A stretch of 47,179 bases of DNA from positions 1-47,179 of the forward strand of contig DASPRN010000037.1 in NCBI GenBank assembly GCA_035624425.1, read 5' to 3'. Below the pieces are notes generated by a model. It saw only the letters and a list, made by a program, of their open reading frames with translations, made no database searches and had not been told where the DNA came from. Made by a program: the position numbers and the translations under genes. Positions 13,730 to 21,749 of this stretch are shown here, piece after piece (within the stretch, counting starts at the first letter, position 1; the number at the start of each line of letters is the position of its first letter). This DNA is from AC-32 sp035624425 (GTDB taxonomy: Bacteria; Actinomycetota; Thermoleophilia; Gaiellales; Gaiellaceae).

Positions 13730-14570
13730 CCGTCTCCAACTCGAGGTAGACCTGGGCCACGTGGCGCGCGAGCGTGCGCACCCGGCCGATGTACGCCGCG
13801 CGTTCGGTCACGGAGAGCGCCCCGCGCGCATCCAGCAGGTTGAAGGCGTGCGAGCACTTCAGCACCTGGTCGTACGCGGGGAGCGGCAGGCGCCGCTCGA
13901 GCAAGAGGCGGCACTCCTCCTCGTGCTGACCGAAGCGCGCCGTCAGGACGTCGACGGGCGCCAGCTCGAAGTTGTAGGTCGACCACTCCCGCTCGCTCTC
14001 GCGGTAGACGTCGCCCCAGGTCACGCCGGGCGCCCACTCGAGGTCGAACGCGCTGCGCTTGCCCTGCAGGAACATGGCCAGCCGCTCGAGGCCGTACGTC
14101 ATCTCGGCCGGAACGAGCTCGACGTCGACGCCGCCGAGCTGCTGGAAGTACGTCCACTGCGTGATCTCCATGCCGTCGCACCAGACCTCCCAGCCGAGAC
14201 CCCAGGCGCCGAGCGTCGGCTGCTCCCAGTCGTCCTCGACCAGCCGCACGTCGTGCCGGCGCAGATCGATCCCGAGCACCTCGAGCGAGGCGAAGTAGCG
14301 ATCGAGCACGTCCTCGGGCGCCGGTTTGAGGATGACCTGATACTGGAAGTAGTGCTGGAAGCGATACGGGTTCTCGCCGTAGCGACCGTCCTGCGGCCTG
14401 ATCACCGGCTCGACGTACGCCGTCCTCCAGGGCCTCGGGCCGAGGCAGCGCAGGAAGGTGGCCGGATTCATCGTCCCCGCGGCCAGCTCGGTGTGGTATG
14501 GCTGCATCAGGATGCAGCCCTGGTCGGCCCAGTAGCCCTCGAGGGCCCGGATCATCTCCTGGTAGTTCAC
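13710..14570 (-). CDS. glyQ: Glycyl-tRNA synthetase alpha subunit
   Basis: A 286-residue protein, normal size. It contains 'LEGYWADQGCILMQPYHTELAAGTMNPATFLRCLGP' (10-45), 'YVEPVIRPQDGRYGENPYRFQHYFQYQVILKP' (51-82) and 'WEVWCDGMEITQWTYFQQLGG', the class II aminoacylation core of GlyRS alpha. It activates glycine and charges tRNA-Gly with GlyS. The GTG at 14570 gives the standard N-terminus; a -10-like TAGTCT lies 9 bases upstream. It follows recO after a 110-bp spacer. Confidence 0.96.
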   Translation of the reverse strand: MNYQEMIRALEGYWADQGCILMQPYHTELAAGTMNPATFLRCLGPRPWRTAYVEPVIRPQDGRYGENPYRFQHYFQYQVILKPAPEDVLDRYFASLEVLGIDLRRHDVRLVEDDWEQPTLGAWGLGWEVWCDGMEITQWTYFQQLGGVDVELVPAEMTYGLERLAMFLQGKRSAFDLEWAPGVTWGDVYRESEREWSTYNFELAPVDVLTARFGQHEEECRLLLERRLPLPAYDQVLKCSHAFNLLDARGALSVTERAAYIGRVRTLARHVAQVYLELETDADAAG

Positions 14571-14579
14571 GCGGGCGAA

Positions 14580-14585
14580 AGACTA
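14580..14585 (-). promoter_or_regulatory. -10 element TAGTCT of glyQS
   Basis: TAGTCT ends 9 bases before the glyQ GTG. The rest of the 110-bp recO-glyQ gap holds GC-rich inverted and direct repeats (CATCGCGGC occurs twice) that may end recO transcription. Confidence 0.4.
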
Positions 14586-14680
14586 TGCCCCGCGCCGGTT
14601 AGGGCCGGGGCGGGCAAAGGCCGCCTGTAGTCGTGAATCGCCGCGATGCCATTTCGCCCTTGCCGCGATGACAAGCCGGA

Positions 14681-15433
14681 TCAGGCCGACAATGCGAGCG
14701 TCCGAAGGCGGAAGCCGCCGTGGAACTCGTACGACGCCGTGATCACCCCGAGTGCCTCGCGTGCCGCGCGCTCGGTCAGACCGGCGCCCCCTGCCTCGGC
14801 CAGCGGCCGCTGGAGCAGGCCCTCGATCCCCAGCAGCCCGTCACGGGAGAGCGGCAGCGCGCCGCCGGCCGCGCACGCGGCGCAGACCGCCCCGCCTGCC
14901 CTCGGCGAGTAGCCAGCGAGGCCGGAGTCCGCTCCGCACTCGGCGCAGCTCGTCAGGTGCGGCAGGTAGCCCGACAGCCAGAGGAGCTTCAGCTGGAACG
15001 AGAGCACGAGCGGGTCGACGATCCGCTCGTCGGGCCCGCGCGGATCGAGCTCGTCCAGGACATCGAGAAAGCGCACCAGCGCCCGGAACGCGCGCTCGTT
15101 CGCCTCCTGCTCGGGGAAGAGGCGCAGCATCGCCTCGGCTCCGACGAGCCCGACGCCGAGGCGATACGGCTCCTCGCGCGCCTCCCGGTGCGAGCGGATC
15201 AGCTCGACACCGGTAACGGTCTGCAGCTCGCCGGCCCCCTCGTGGAGCAGGAGCTCGACGTGGCTCAACGGCTCGAGGCGCGCCCCGAAGCGCGACTTCG
15301 TCTTGCGCACCCCTTTCGCGACCGCGCCGACGCGCCCTCGCTCGAGTGTGTAGAGGTGCAGCACCCGGTCTGCCTCGCCGAGGCGGAACGAGCGCAGCAC
15401 GACCGCCTCGGTCTTGTAGGAGCGCCCGGGCAC
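14681..15433 (-). CDS. recO: DNA repair protein RecO
   Basis: A 250-residue protein. The N-terminal OB fold starts 'SYKTEAVVLRSFRLGEADRVLHLYTLERGRVGAVAKGVRKTKSRFGA'. Residues 80-150 are helical, and a zinc-binding segment follows with 'CAECG' (about 163) and 'CAACA' (about 188). RecO loads RecA on SSB-coated single strands with RecR. A -10-like TAGACT lies 7 bases before the GTG start at 15433, fitting leaderless transcription. Gene order mutM-recO-glyQ-glyS is compact, all on one strand. Confidence 0.93.
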   Translation of the reverse strand: MPGRSYKTEAVVLRSFRLGEADRVLHLYTLERGRVGAVAKGVRKTKSRFGARLEPLSHVELLLHEGAGELQTVTGVELIRSHREAREEPYRLGVGLVGAEAMLRLFPEQEANERAFRALVRFLDVLDELDPRGPDERIVDPLVLSFQLKLLWLSGYLPHLTSCAECGADSGLAGYSPRAGGAVCAACAAGGALPLSRDGLLGIEGLLQRPLAEAGGAGLTERAAREALGVITASYEFHGGFRLRTLALSA

Positions 15434-15440
15434 CGCGTCC

Positions 15441-15446
15441 AGTCTA
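15441..15446 (-). promoter_or_regulatory. -10 element TAGACT of recO (leaderless)
   Basis: TAGACT ends 7 bases before the GTG at 15433. Confidence 0.5.
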
Positions 15447-15469
15447 GACCCGGCTCAGGTCGGTCGAGG

Positions 15470-15491
15470 CCGTCGTCTCCCGAGACGGCGG
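15470..15491 (-). terminator. Hairpin between mutM and recO
   Basis: A 9-bp stem CCGTCGTCT/AGACGGCGG with a CCCG loop. No U-run follows, so it may be a weak terminator or a processing hairpin at the end of mutM. Confidence 0.4.
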
Positions 15492-15549
15492 CTTCACGGC
15501 TTCAAACACGTACGCCCCCGTTCCGCAAGGGCGGCGACGAGCGAACGCC

Positions 15550-16377
15550 TCAACGCTGGCAGGACGGGCAGTACCAGGTGCCGCGTCCGGCGACCCGGGT
15601 CTTCTCGATCGGAGCTCCGCAGCGGTCGCACGGCTCGTCGCCCCGGCCGTAGACCCTGAACTCGTCTTGCATCCGGCCCGACGCGCCGTCCGGCTGCCGG
15701 TAGTCGTTGAGCGTCGCGCCCTGCCGGGCGATACCGGCCCTGAGCGCCGCACGGACGCCGCGGTGCAGGGTGGCGATCTCGGCACCCGAGAGTTCACCCG
15801 CCGGCCTGCGTGGATGGATCCCCGCGCGCCAGAGCGCCTCGTCCGCGTAGATGTTCCCGACTCCGGCCAGGCGGCGCTGGTCGAGCAGCACGGCCTTCAC
15901 CGGCGCCTGACGCCCTGCGAGCGCCTCGCCGAAGCGCTTCTGGGTGAACCCGCGCGCGAGCGGCTCTTGCCCGACGCGGCCCTCGAAGTACGGGCCGAGC
16001 TCGCCCGGCTCGACCAGGAGCCATGTGCCGAAGCGCCGGACGTCGCGGTAGATGACGTCCGATCCGTCGTCTAACCTGACAACGGCACGGCGATGAGCAT
16101 CCTCGGCCGAGAGCGCGTCGCCGTTCCCATGGAGAAGCTGGCCCGTCATCCGGAGGTGAACCAGGAGAACACGACCGCTTTCGAAATGAAAAACCAAATA
16201 CTTGCCGCGGCGGTCGAGTGCCGCGATCCGCTCTCCCTCGAGCTCGGCGGCCACACCGGCGGGGTCGAAGGGTCGGGTGAGGCGTGGGTCGTGGATGTCG
16301 ACCCGCTCGAGACGGCGCCCCACGAGCTCCGGCTCCAGCCGCCGCCTGACGGTCTCGACCTCGGGTAGCTCAGGCAT
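15550..16377 (-). CDS. mutM: Formamidopyrimidine-DNA glycosylase (MutM/Fpg)
   Basis: A 275-residue protein, typical length. It starts MPELPEVETVRR, with catalytic Pro2 and Glu3. It has 'DRRGKYLVF' with the conserved Lys near 58, 'LRMTGQL', 'GVGNIYADEALWRAGIHP' (the helix-two-turn-helix), and a C-terminal zinc finger 'CDRCGAPIEKTRV...WYCPSCQR'. It excises 8-oxoguanine and opens the abasic site. A -10-like TAGGCT 6 bases before the ATG suggests its own leaderless transcript, separate from deoA upstream. Confidence 0.97.
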   Translation of the reverse strand: MPELPEVETVRRRLEPELVGRRLERVDIHDPRLTRPFDPAGVAAELEGERIAALDRRGKYLVFHFESGRVLLVHLRMTGQLLHGNGDALSAEDAHRRAVVRLDDGSDVIYRDVRRFGTWLLVEPGELGPYFEGRVGQEPLARGFTQKRFGEALAGRQAPVKAVLLDQRRLAGVGNIYADEALWRAGIHPRRPAGELSGAEIATLHRGVRAALRAGIARQGATLNDYRQPDGASGRMQDEFRVYGRGDEPCDRCGAPIEKTRVAGRGTWYCPSCQR

Positions 16378-16383
16378 GGAGCA

Positions 16384-16389
16384 AGCCTA
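16384..16389 (-). promoter_or_regulatory. -10 element TAGGCT of mutM (leaderless)
   Basis: TAGGCT ends 6 bases before the mutM ATG at 16377. Confidence 0.5.
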
Positions 16390-16430
16390 GTCCCGGTCCG
16401 GCTTGTGGGAAGCGTCCGCCGAGGCGGGGC

Positions 16431-17729
16431 TCAGGCGAGCACGTCGAGCACCACCGGTCGCACGGGCGGGGGCACGTCTGCGAACTCATAGGCCGCCAAC
16501 AGCTCCTGCGCAGCCTGCGTTGCGGCCTCGTCCGTGCGGGCGTGGATCTCCGCCAGCGGTTCGCCGGCGCCGACTTCGTCTCCACGCTTGCGGAGACAGA
16601 CGATGCCCACGGCGTGGTCGATGCGGTCGTCCTTCGTCTGGCGTCCTGCGCCCAGATGTAGTGCCGCCTCGCCGACGCGAAACGCCTTGAGCGCCGCCAC
16701 GAAGCCGTCGCGGGGCGCCGCCAGCGCCTGGATGACGGGCGCTGACGGGAGCACGCCCTCATCGGGGTCGCCACCCTGCGCACGGATCCAACGGTGGTAC
16801 GCGCCGAAGGCACCTCCGTCGCTGAGAGCTTGCTCCACCCGCGTTCGAGCCTCCGCCTCATCGATCCCGAGATCCGAAACCGCAAGAAGCTGCGCCGCGG
16901 CGGCCAGGACGAGCTCGGCGAAGTCGGGTGGGCCCTCGCCGCGCAGCGTCGCGACGGCCTCGCGAATCTCGAGCGTGTTCCCGACCGCGCTTCCGAGCGG
17001 CTGGTCCATGTCCGTGAGCAGGCACACGACCTCGCGTCCCGAACGACGGCCGAGGTCGATCATCACCTCCGCGAGCGTCCGCGCATCCTCGAGCGACCTC
17101 ATGAAGGCGCCGTCCCCGACTTTGACGTCGAGCACGATCGCGTCGGCTCCTCCCGCGATCTTCTTGGACATGATGCTCGCCGCGATCAGCGGATAGCTGT
17201 CGACCGTCGCGGTCACGTCGCGAAGGGCGTACAGGCGCTTGTCGGCGGGAACGAAGTCGGCGCTCGCACTGATGATCGCCATTCCGGCCTCGCGCACCTG
17301 CGCGATGAACTCGTCTGTCGACAGCTCGACCCGGAAGCCCGGGATCGACTCCAGCTTGTCGAGCGTCCCACCCGTGTGGCCCAGTCCGCGTCCGCTCAGC
17401 TTTGCGAACGGGACGCCGCAGGCGGCGACGATCGGCCCGACTGCGATCGAGGTTTTGTCGCCGACGCCGCCGGTCGAATGCTTGTCGACCACCTTCCGCC
17501 CGAGCGCCGACGCGAGATCGAGCGTCGTCCCGGTCTTGATCAGCGCCTCGCAGAACGCGTGCGTCTCCGCGCTCGTCATGCCCCGGAAGAAGACCGCCAT
17601 GCAGAACGCCGCCAGCTGGTAGTCCGGGATCTCGTCACGCGCGTAGCCGAGCATCAGCTCGTCGAGCTCCTGCCGGCTCAGCTCGCCGCCGTCACGCTTG
17701 CGCTGGATCAGCTCGACGGGGCGGATCAC
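16431..17729 (-). CDS. deoA: Thymidine/pyrimidine-nucleoside phosphorylase
   Basis: A 432-residue protein. The GTG at 17729 is chosen because it overlaps the previous stop as GTGA and gives the standard start 'IRPVELIQRKRDGGELS'. Phosphate-binding 'VDKHSTGGVGDKTS', pyrimidine-binding 'SGRGLGHTGGTLDKLESIPGF' and 'SYPLIAASIMSKKIAGGADAIVLDVKVGDGAFM' are all present. A C-terminal alpha/beta domain (about 340-430) is typical. It splits thymidine or uridine to base and (deoxy)ribose-1-phosphate, which DeoB, encoded two genes upstream, converts to the 5-phosphate. DeoA and Pdp types cannot be separated by eye. Confidence 0.95.
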   Translation of the reverse strand: MIRPVELIQRKRDGGELSRQELDELMLGYARDEIPDYQLAAFCMAVFFRGMTSAETHAFCEALIKTGTTLDLASALGRKVVDKHSTGGVGDKTSIAVGPIVAACGVPFAKLSGRGLGHTGGTLDKLESIPGFRVELSTDEFIAQVREAGMAIISASADFVPADKRLYALRDVTATVDSYPLIAASIMSKKIAGGADAIVLDVKVGDGAFMRSLEDARTLAEVMIDLGRRSGREVVCLLTDMDQPLGSAVGNTLEIREAVATLRGEGPPDFAELVLAAAAQLLAVSDLGIDEAEARTRVEQALSDGGAFGAYHRWIRAQGGDPDEGVLPSAPVIQALAAPRDGFVAALKAFRVGEAALHLGAGRQTKDDRIDHAVGIVCLRKRGDEVGAGEPLAEIHARTDEAATQAAQELLAAYEFADVPPPVRPVVLDVLA

Positions 17730-18061
17730 TTCGGCTGGAAGAGCTCGATCGGGTTCCCCCATGGATCCTGGACAAGGCGCCAGCTCCCCGCCGGGCCGTC
17801 CACGCGCTCTCCGCGCTGCGTCAACCCGGCTGCGGCCTCGTCCAGCTCGGAAACCACGAGCACGATCCGGTTCCAGCCGCCGGGTGTGGCGCCCTCCTGC
17901 TCGCGCCCAGAGCTTCCCGGCGCGCTCAACCAGAGCTCGAGGTCACCGCGATGAACGAGCGTCACGGGACCGAATGACCGCCCCTCGCGAAAGCCGAGGC
18001 GCTCGACGTAGAAGCTGACGGCCTGGTCGAGGTCCTCGACCAGGTAGCGGGCAATTGCCAC
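17726..18061 (-). CDS. VOC (glyoxalase/bleomycin resistance) domain protein
   Basis: A 111-residue single VOC module: 'IARYLVEDLDQAVSFYVERLGFREGRSFGPVTLVHRGDLELWLS' at the start and 'RLVQDPWGNPIELFQPK' at the end, with the usual C-terminal Glu metal ligand (PIELF). The position of the N-terminal ligand is not a His, so metal binding is uncertain. The GTG at 18061 starts 2 bases after the deoB stop, and the end overlaps deoA (GTGA), so it is co-translated in a deoB-VOC-deoA unit. Its role there is unknown. Confidence 0.75.
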   Translation of the reverse strand: MAIARYLVEDLDQAVSFYVERLGFREGRSFGPVTLVHRGDLELWLSAPGSSGREQEGATPGGWNRIVLVVSELDEAAAGLTQRGERVDGPAGSWRLVQDPWGNPIELFQPK

Positions 18062-18063
18062 GA

Positions 18064-19233
18064 CTACCGCTCGAGGATCGGCTCGCCGGGAACGCCGCGC
18101 CGCGGCGCCTTGCCGCCGAGCCACAGGTTAACCGTCGCGCCGACGTCCGAGAACACCCCGCCCTCGTGGATCCGGCCGGCGGCGTTGCGCCCCTGCACAT
18201 AGGCGAGCAGCATTGCGTACTCGCGCGAGTGGTCGGTCGAAGGCGTCGTCGGGTCGCACCCGTGGTCGGAGGTGAGGATCAGCAGATCCTGCTCGCGCAG
18301 CGCGTCCAGCAGGTCGGGCAAGCGCCGGTCGAAGTCCTGCAAGCAACGGTGGAAGTTCAGGGGGTCGTTGCGGTGGCCCCAGAGCTGGTCGGTCTCGACG
18401 AGGTTCACGAAGACCAGGCCCTGGTCGATCTCGCGGAGCAGCTTCTCGGTCTGCACGATCCCGTCGATGTTCGATTGCGTCGGGTGCGACTCGTCGATAT
18501 CGCAGCCGGCGAAGATGTCGCCGATCTTGCCCACGCCGTAGACGTTCTCGCCCGCCTCGCGGACGAGCGTGAGGTAGTTCGGCCGCTTCGGCTCGAGCGA
18601 AAAGTCGTGCCGGTTGGCAGTTCGCTCGTAGTTCCCGGGCTCGCCGACGAACGGCCGCGCGATGACACGCCCGACAGCGTGCTTTCCCGTGAGGAGCTCG
18701 CGGGCGATCCTGCAGCCCTCGTACAGCTCCTCGAGCGGGATCGTCTCCTCGTGGGCGGCGACCTGGAAGACGGAGTCGGCAGAGGTGTAGACGATCCACT
18801 TGCCGGTGCGCTGATGCTCCTCGCCGAGCTCCTGGATGATCTCCGTCCCCGAGGCCGCTTTGTTGCCGAGCACCCCTCGGCCCGTCCGGTGCATGAACGG
18901 GTCGATGACGTCGTGCGGGAACCCTTGTGGATAGGTCGGGAACGGCGTCTCGGTGACGATGCCCATCATCTCCCAGTGCCCTGCCGTCGTGTCCTTGCCC
19001 TTCGAGAGCTCGAGCAGACGCCCGGCGACGGCGGGGGCTCCCGGCTGGGGCGGGCAACCTTCGAGCGGCTCGATATTGCCAAGTCCGAGCGCCTCGAGAT
19101 TCGGCAGGTCGAGCCCGCCGACCGCCTTCGCGACGTTGCCGAGCGTGTCGGAGCCCTCGTCGCCGTACTCGGCGGCGTCCGGCGCCTCACCGGCGCCGAC
19201 GGCATCCAGCACGATCACGCAGGCCCGCGGCAT
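18064..19233 (-). CDS. deoB: Phosphopentomutase
   Basis: A 389-residue alkaline-phosphatase-superfamily enzyme. The N-terminal metal site is in 'ACVIVLDAVGAGEAPDAAEYGDEGSDTLGN' (Asp10 and the Thr in 'DTLGN'). Also present are 'GKDTTAGHWEMMG', 'FVNLVETDQLWGHRND' and 'LILTSDHGCDPTTPSTDHSREY', the C-terminal Mn site. It converts (deoxy)ribose-1-phosphate to the 5-phosphate, linking nucleoside salvage to central metabolism, next to deoA. Leaderless transcription is likely: TAGAAT ends 6 bases before the ATG and overlaps the -10 of a divergent microprotein gene. Confidence 0.96.
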   Translation of the reverse strand: MPRACVIVLDAVGAGEAPDAAEYGDEGSDTLGNVAKAVGGLDLPNLEALGLGNIEPLEGCPPQPGAPAVAGRLLELSKGKDTTAGHWEMMGIVTETPFPTYPQGFPHDVIDPFMHRTGRGVLGNKAASGTEIIQELGEEHQRTGKWIVYTSADSVFQVAAHEETIPLEELYEGCRIARELLTGKHAVGRVIARPFVGEPGNYERTANRHDFSLEPKRPNYLTLVREAGENVYGVGKIGDIFAGCDIDESHPTQSNIDGIVQTEKLLREIDQGLVFVNLVETDQLWGHRNDPLNFHRCLQDFDRRLPDLLDALREQDLLILTSDHGCDPTTPSTDHSREYAMLLAYVQGRNAAGRIHEGGVFSDVGATVNLWLGGKAPRRGVPGEPILER

Positions 19234-19238
19234 GCGGC

Positions 19239-19245
19239 TATTCTA
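19239..19245. promoter_or_regulatory. Overlapping bidirectional -10 for deoB and the microprotein gene
   Basis: TATTCTA reads TATTCT on the plus strand (9 bases before GTG 19254) and TAGAAT on the minus strand (6 bases before the deoB ATG). Only 20 bp separate the two start codons. Confidence 0.55.
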
Positions 19246-19253
19246 GGTCTGCA

Positions 19254-19391
19254 GTGGATACCGTCCTCGGACTGCTGGGTCTGGTCGTCTTCGCCGCGTG
19301 CGTCATCGCGCTGGCGGCCGTCACGACCTGGATCGTCGTCAGGCTGAGCCCCGGCGGAAAGCCGCAGCAGCAGCAACAGCAGCAGCAGTAG
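19254..19391 (+). CDS. 45-residue membrane microprotein with a poly-glutamine tail
   Basis: From GTG 19254: one membrane helix (about residues 4-29, rich in Leu/Val/Ala), a short 'RLSPGGKP' linker and eight consecutive Gln residues at the C-terminus, then TAG. Third-position G/C bias and a -10-like TATTCT 9 bases upstream support a real gene. The stop is 4 bases from the end of convergent ald. No family recognised. The Gln run is encoded mostly by CAG with one CAA, so its length may vary between strains by slippage. Confidence 0.65.
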   Translation: MDTVLGLLGLVVFAACVIALAAVTTWIVVRLSPGGKPQQQQQQQQ

Positions 19392-19395
19392 CCCC

Positions 19396-20520
19396 TCAGA
19401 CCGGCGACAGCGGTAGGACGTCCTCGAGCGGGTGGAAATCGAGGCCGTGCGCCTCCGCGACGGCCTCGTACGTGATCTTTCCGTCGAGGATGTTCACCCC
19501 CCGGGCCAACGCGGGGTCGCGCGCGACCGCCGCTGCCAGGCCGTAGTCGGCGATCGCTTCCAGATAGGGGAGCGTCACGTTGGTCAGTGCCTTCGTCGAG
19601 GTGATCGGAACGGCGCCGGGCATGTTCGCGACGCAGTAGTGCGTGACGCCGTCCACCACGTACACCGGCTCGCTGTGCGTGGTCGGGTGCGAGGTCTCGG
19701 CGCAGCCGCCCTGATCGATAGCCACGTCGCAGAGGACGGCGCCGTCCTTCATCGCCGCGACCATCTGACGAGTGATCAGCTTCGGCGCGACGGCGCCGGG
19801 GATCAGCACCGCGCCGATCACGACGTCGGCCTCGACGATCGACTCCTCGATCTGGAGCGTCGAGGACATGACCAGGCTGACCCGGCCCGAGAGGATCTCG
19901 TCCAGGTGGCGCATCCGGTCGATCGAGCGCTCGAGAATGGTCACGTTCGCGCCCAGCCCCAGCGCAATCACCGCGGCGTTGTAGCCGACGATCCCGCCGC
20001 CGATCACAAGCGCGCGGCCAGGAGCGACACCGGGGACGCCCCCCAAGAGCAGCCCACGCCCGCCGAGGGGCTTCTCGAGGAAGTACGCGCCGGCCTGGGC
20101 AGCGAGACGGCCGGCGATCTCGCTCATCGGCGCGAGCAGCGGCAGTGCCTGGTTGTCGGTCTCGACGGTCTCGTAGGCGACGCACGCGGCGCCGCTCTCG
20201 ACCAGCGCCCGGGTCAGCTCTTCGCTGGCCGCGAGGTGGAGGTACGTGAACAGCACGAGCCCCTCGCGCAGAAGCGGGTACTCGGACGGGAGCGGCTCCT
20301 TGACCTTCAGCAGGAGCTCGGCCTCCTCCCAGATCGAGGCCGCATCGCCGATTCTGGCCCCCACGTTCTCGTAAGCGTCGTCGGGGAACGAGCTCCCGTC
20401 GCCCGCGCCCGCCTCGACGAGCACGTCGTGCCCGCGCTGGACGAGCTCGCGCGCGCCGGCCGGCGTGAGCGCGATCCGGTACTCGTCCGACTTGATCTCC
20501 TTGACGACGCCGACCTTCAT
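19396..20520 (-). CDS. ald: Alanine dehydrogenase
   Basis: A 374-residue protein. It starts 'KVGVVKEIKSDEYRIALTPAGARELVQRGHDVLVE', has the catalytic Lys/His region 'LLLKVKEPLPSEYPLLREGLVLFTYLHLA' (about 70-98), the NAD-binding 'GRALVIGGGIVGYNAAVIALGLGANVTILE' (about 168-197) and 'DVAIDQGGCAETSHPTTHSEP' with the catalytic Asp. It catalyses reversible oxidative deamination of alanine to pyruvate with NAD, linking to the pyruvate used by PPDK. A possible -10 TAGGGT lies 9 bases before the ATG. Confidence 0.97.
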   Translation of the reverse strand: MKVGVVKEIKSDEYRIALTPAGARELVQRGHDVLVEAGAGDGSSFPDDAYENVGARIGDAASIWEEAELLLKVKEPLPSEYPLLREGLVLFTYLHLAASEELTRALVESGAACVAYETVETDNQALPLLAPMSEIAGRLAAQAGAYFLEKPLGGRGLLLGGVPGVAPGRALVIGGGIVGYNAAVIALGLGANVTILERSIDRMRHLDEILSGRVSLVMSSTLQIEESIVEADVVIGAVLIPGAVAPKLITRQMVAAMKDGAVLCDVAIDQGGCAETSHPTTHSEPVYVVDGVTHYCVANMPGAVPITSTKALTNVTLPYLEAIADYGLAAAVARDPALARGVNILDGKITYEAVAEAHGLDFHPLEDVLPLSPV

Positions 20521-20591
20521 GGGCGGGAAACCCTAGCTTGCGGCGGGTTTGCGGACCGCAAGAGCGTCCCGAGCGAAGTCACAGATTCGTG

Positions 20592-20760
20592 ACGATCCCG
20601 TGACAGACACACGCGTCTTTCCTAGGTACGATCGCCTCGGGGAGGAGGCCGGGCGAACCGTAGTACGGGACCAGCGGCACCTGCGCTTGCGGGTGTCGAG
20701 GCGTTGCCGCTTTGCCCGGCGGGAGGGGCGCTGGCCCTGAACAGTTCCGGCCGGGCGGGC
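20592..20760 (+). ncRNA. Candidate non-coding RNA with its own promoter (copy B of the motif)
   Basis: In the 242-bp gap between ald and DUF3866, CAGACA (20604-20609), a 17-bp spacer and TACGAT (20627-20632) form a promoter-like unit. The predicted RNA begins GGGGAGGAGG (20639-20648). It can fold into a three-way junction: a closing stem 20648-20657/20711-20720 (10 bp, one G-U), a 4-bp hairpin 20658-20668, and a stem 20674-20679/20705-20710 capped by 20680-20693 (5 bp, GCTT loop). No coding frame is evident. It matches no riboswitch class I know. Confidence 0.35.
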
Positions 20761-20762
20761 GG

Positions 20763-21749
20763 TCAGGAGACGAGTTCTCGAGCGAGGCGCCCGGCGGCGA
20801 AGGCGGCCGCGAAGAACCAGGGCTCCTCGTCAGGCCCGCGGCCCATGTGGGAGAGAGGCAGGCCCGCACACGCCTGCCGCCAGCCGTCGACGTCGACCTC
20901 GCGGCGGGGCTCGACCCATTCCGGCGCCTCGAGCCCGGCCGGCCAGGCGACCGCCACCTCCTCGGCGCAGAGCCTGAGGACGGCCTCCGTGTGGTGCGAG
21001 ACGCCGCGGTGCCGCTCGCGCTCGTCGGCGCTCGAGACTCGCGCGGCCAGCACCGGCGAGCCGCCGAGAGCTGCGCCCGCGTTGACCGCCTCTGCAGCCG
21101 CAAGACCACCGTGCCCGAGCCGGGAGCCGGTGCCCACGATCCCCGGACCGATCGCGCAGACGACAGCCCGATACCCCGCCCCGACGGCCCACGCGAGCGC
21201 CGATTCGACTCCGACGCACTCGACCTCGCCGCCGAAGCAGGCACCGGCCGAGACGGTGATCGTGAGCAGCCCACGCTCACGCAGGGCCCGCACCGTGTCC
21301 GACAGCGAGAGCGGCAGCGCGCCGCCCGGGAGCTGCACATACGCGACCTCCAGCCCTCCGCCAAGGCCGGCGCAGGCCGGCGCGAGCTGGCTGTGCAGCG
21401 AGCAACAGAGGACGGGCATCCCGCCGAGCTCGGCAGCGAGTTCGCCTCCCTCCTCCCCGTGCGGCACCGCGAACTGCAGCGACGTGTAGGGCAGCTTCAT
21501 CACGTGCGCGCCCTCCGCCGGGGGCAGGTCGAGCCCTCGCGTCAGGTTCGCATGGAGGACGTCGAAGCCACCCGAGCCCAGCCCTAGCTCGCGGGCCTGC
21601 ACGTTGACGAGCACCTCGTCGCCCACCTCGACCGGGCCGGTCACGTCCGGATAGCCGACGCACGGCGTCCCGTCGACCTCGAGCCGGACGAGACCCGGGT
21701 GCTGCTCGACGACGGCCGTGATCCGCCCGCGCCGGAGGCTAAGCGGCAT
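20763..21749 (-). CDS. DUF3866 family protein
   Basis: A 328-residue protein. It starts MPLSLRRGRITAVVEQHPGLVRLEVDG and contains 'GDEVLVNVQARELGLGSGGFDVLHANLTRGL', 'HVMKLPYTSLQFAV', 'MPVLCCSLHSQLAPACAG' and 'GPGIVGTGSRLGHGGLAAAEAVNAG', which I recognise as the DUF3866 family, known in Actinobacteria and Firmicutes without an assigned function. The N-terminal part looks like a small beta barrel. The ATG at 21749 overlaps the end of the peptidase gene by 11 bases, so the two are translationally coupled. Confidence 0.82.
   Translation of the reverse strand: MPLSLRRGRITAVVEQHPGLVRLEVDGTPCVGYPDVTGPVEVGDEVLVNVQARELGLGSGGFDVLHANLTRGLDLPPAEGAHVMKLPYTSLQFAVPHGEEGGELAAELGGMPVLCCSLHSQLAPACAGLGGGLEVAYVQLPGGALPLSLSDTVRALRERGLLTITVSAGACFGGEVECVGVESALAWAVGAGYRAVVCAIGPGIVGTGSRLGHGGLAAAEAVNAGAALGGSPVLAARVSSADERERHRGVSHHTEAVLRLCAEEVAVAWPAGLEAPEWVEPRREVDVDGWRQACAGLPLSHMGRGPDEEPWFFAAAFAAGRLARELVS

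Noticed and set aside
19363..19388. CAG microsatellite as an assembly or repeat artefact
   Set aside because: It is in frame at the end of a frame with a good membrane helix and promoter, contains a CAA interruption and ends in a stop, so coding is the simpler reading.
20592..20760. A known riboswitch (cobalamin, TPP, glycine, c-di-AMP, yybP-ykoY types) in the ald-DUF3866 gap
   Set aside because: The conserved bases of these classes are not found, and no plus-strand gene follows.
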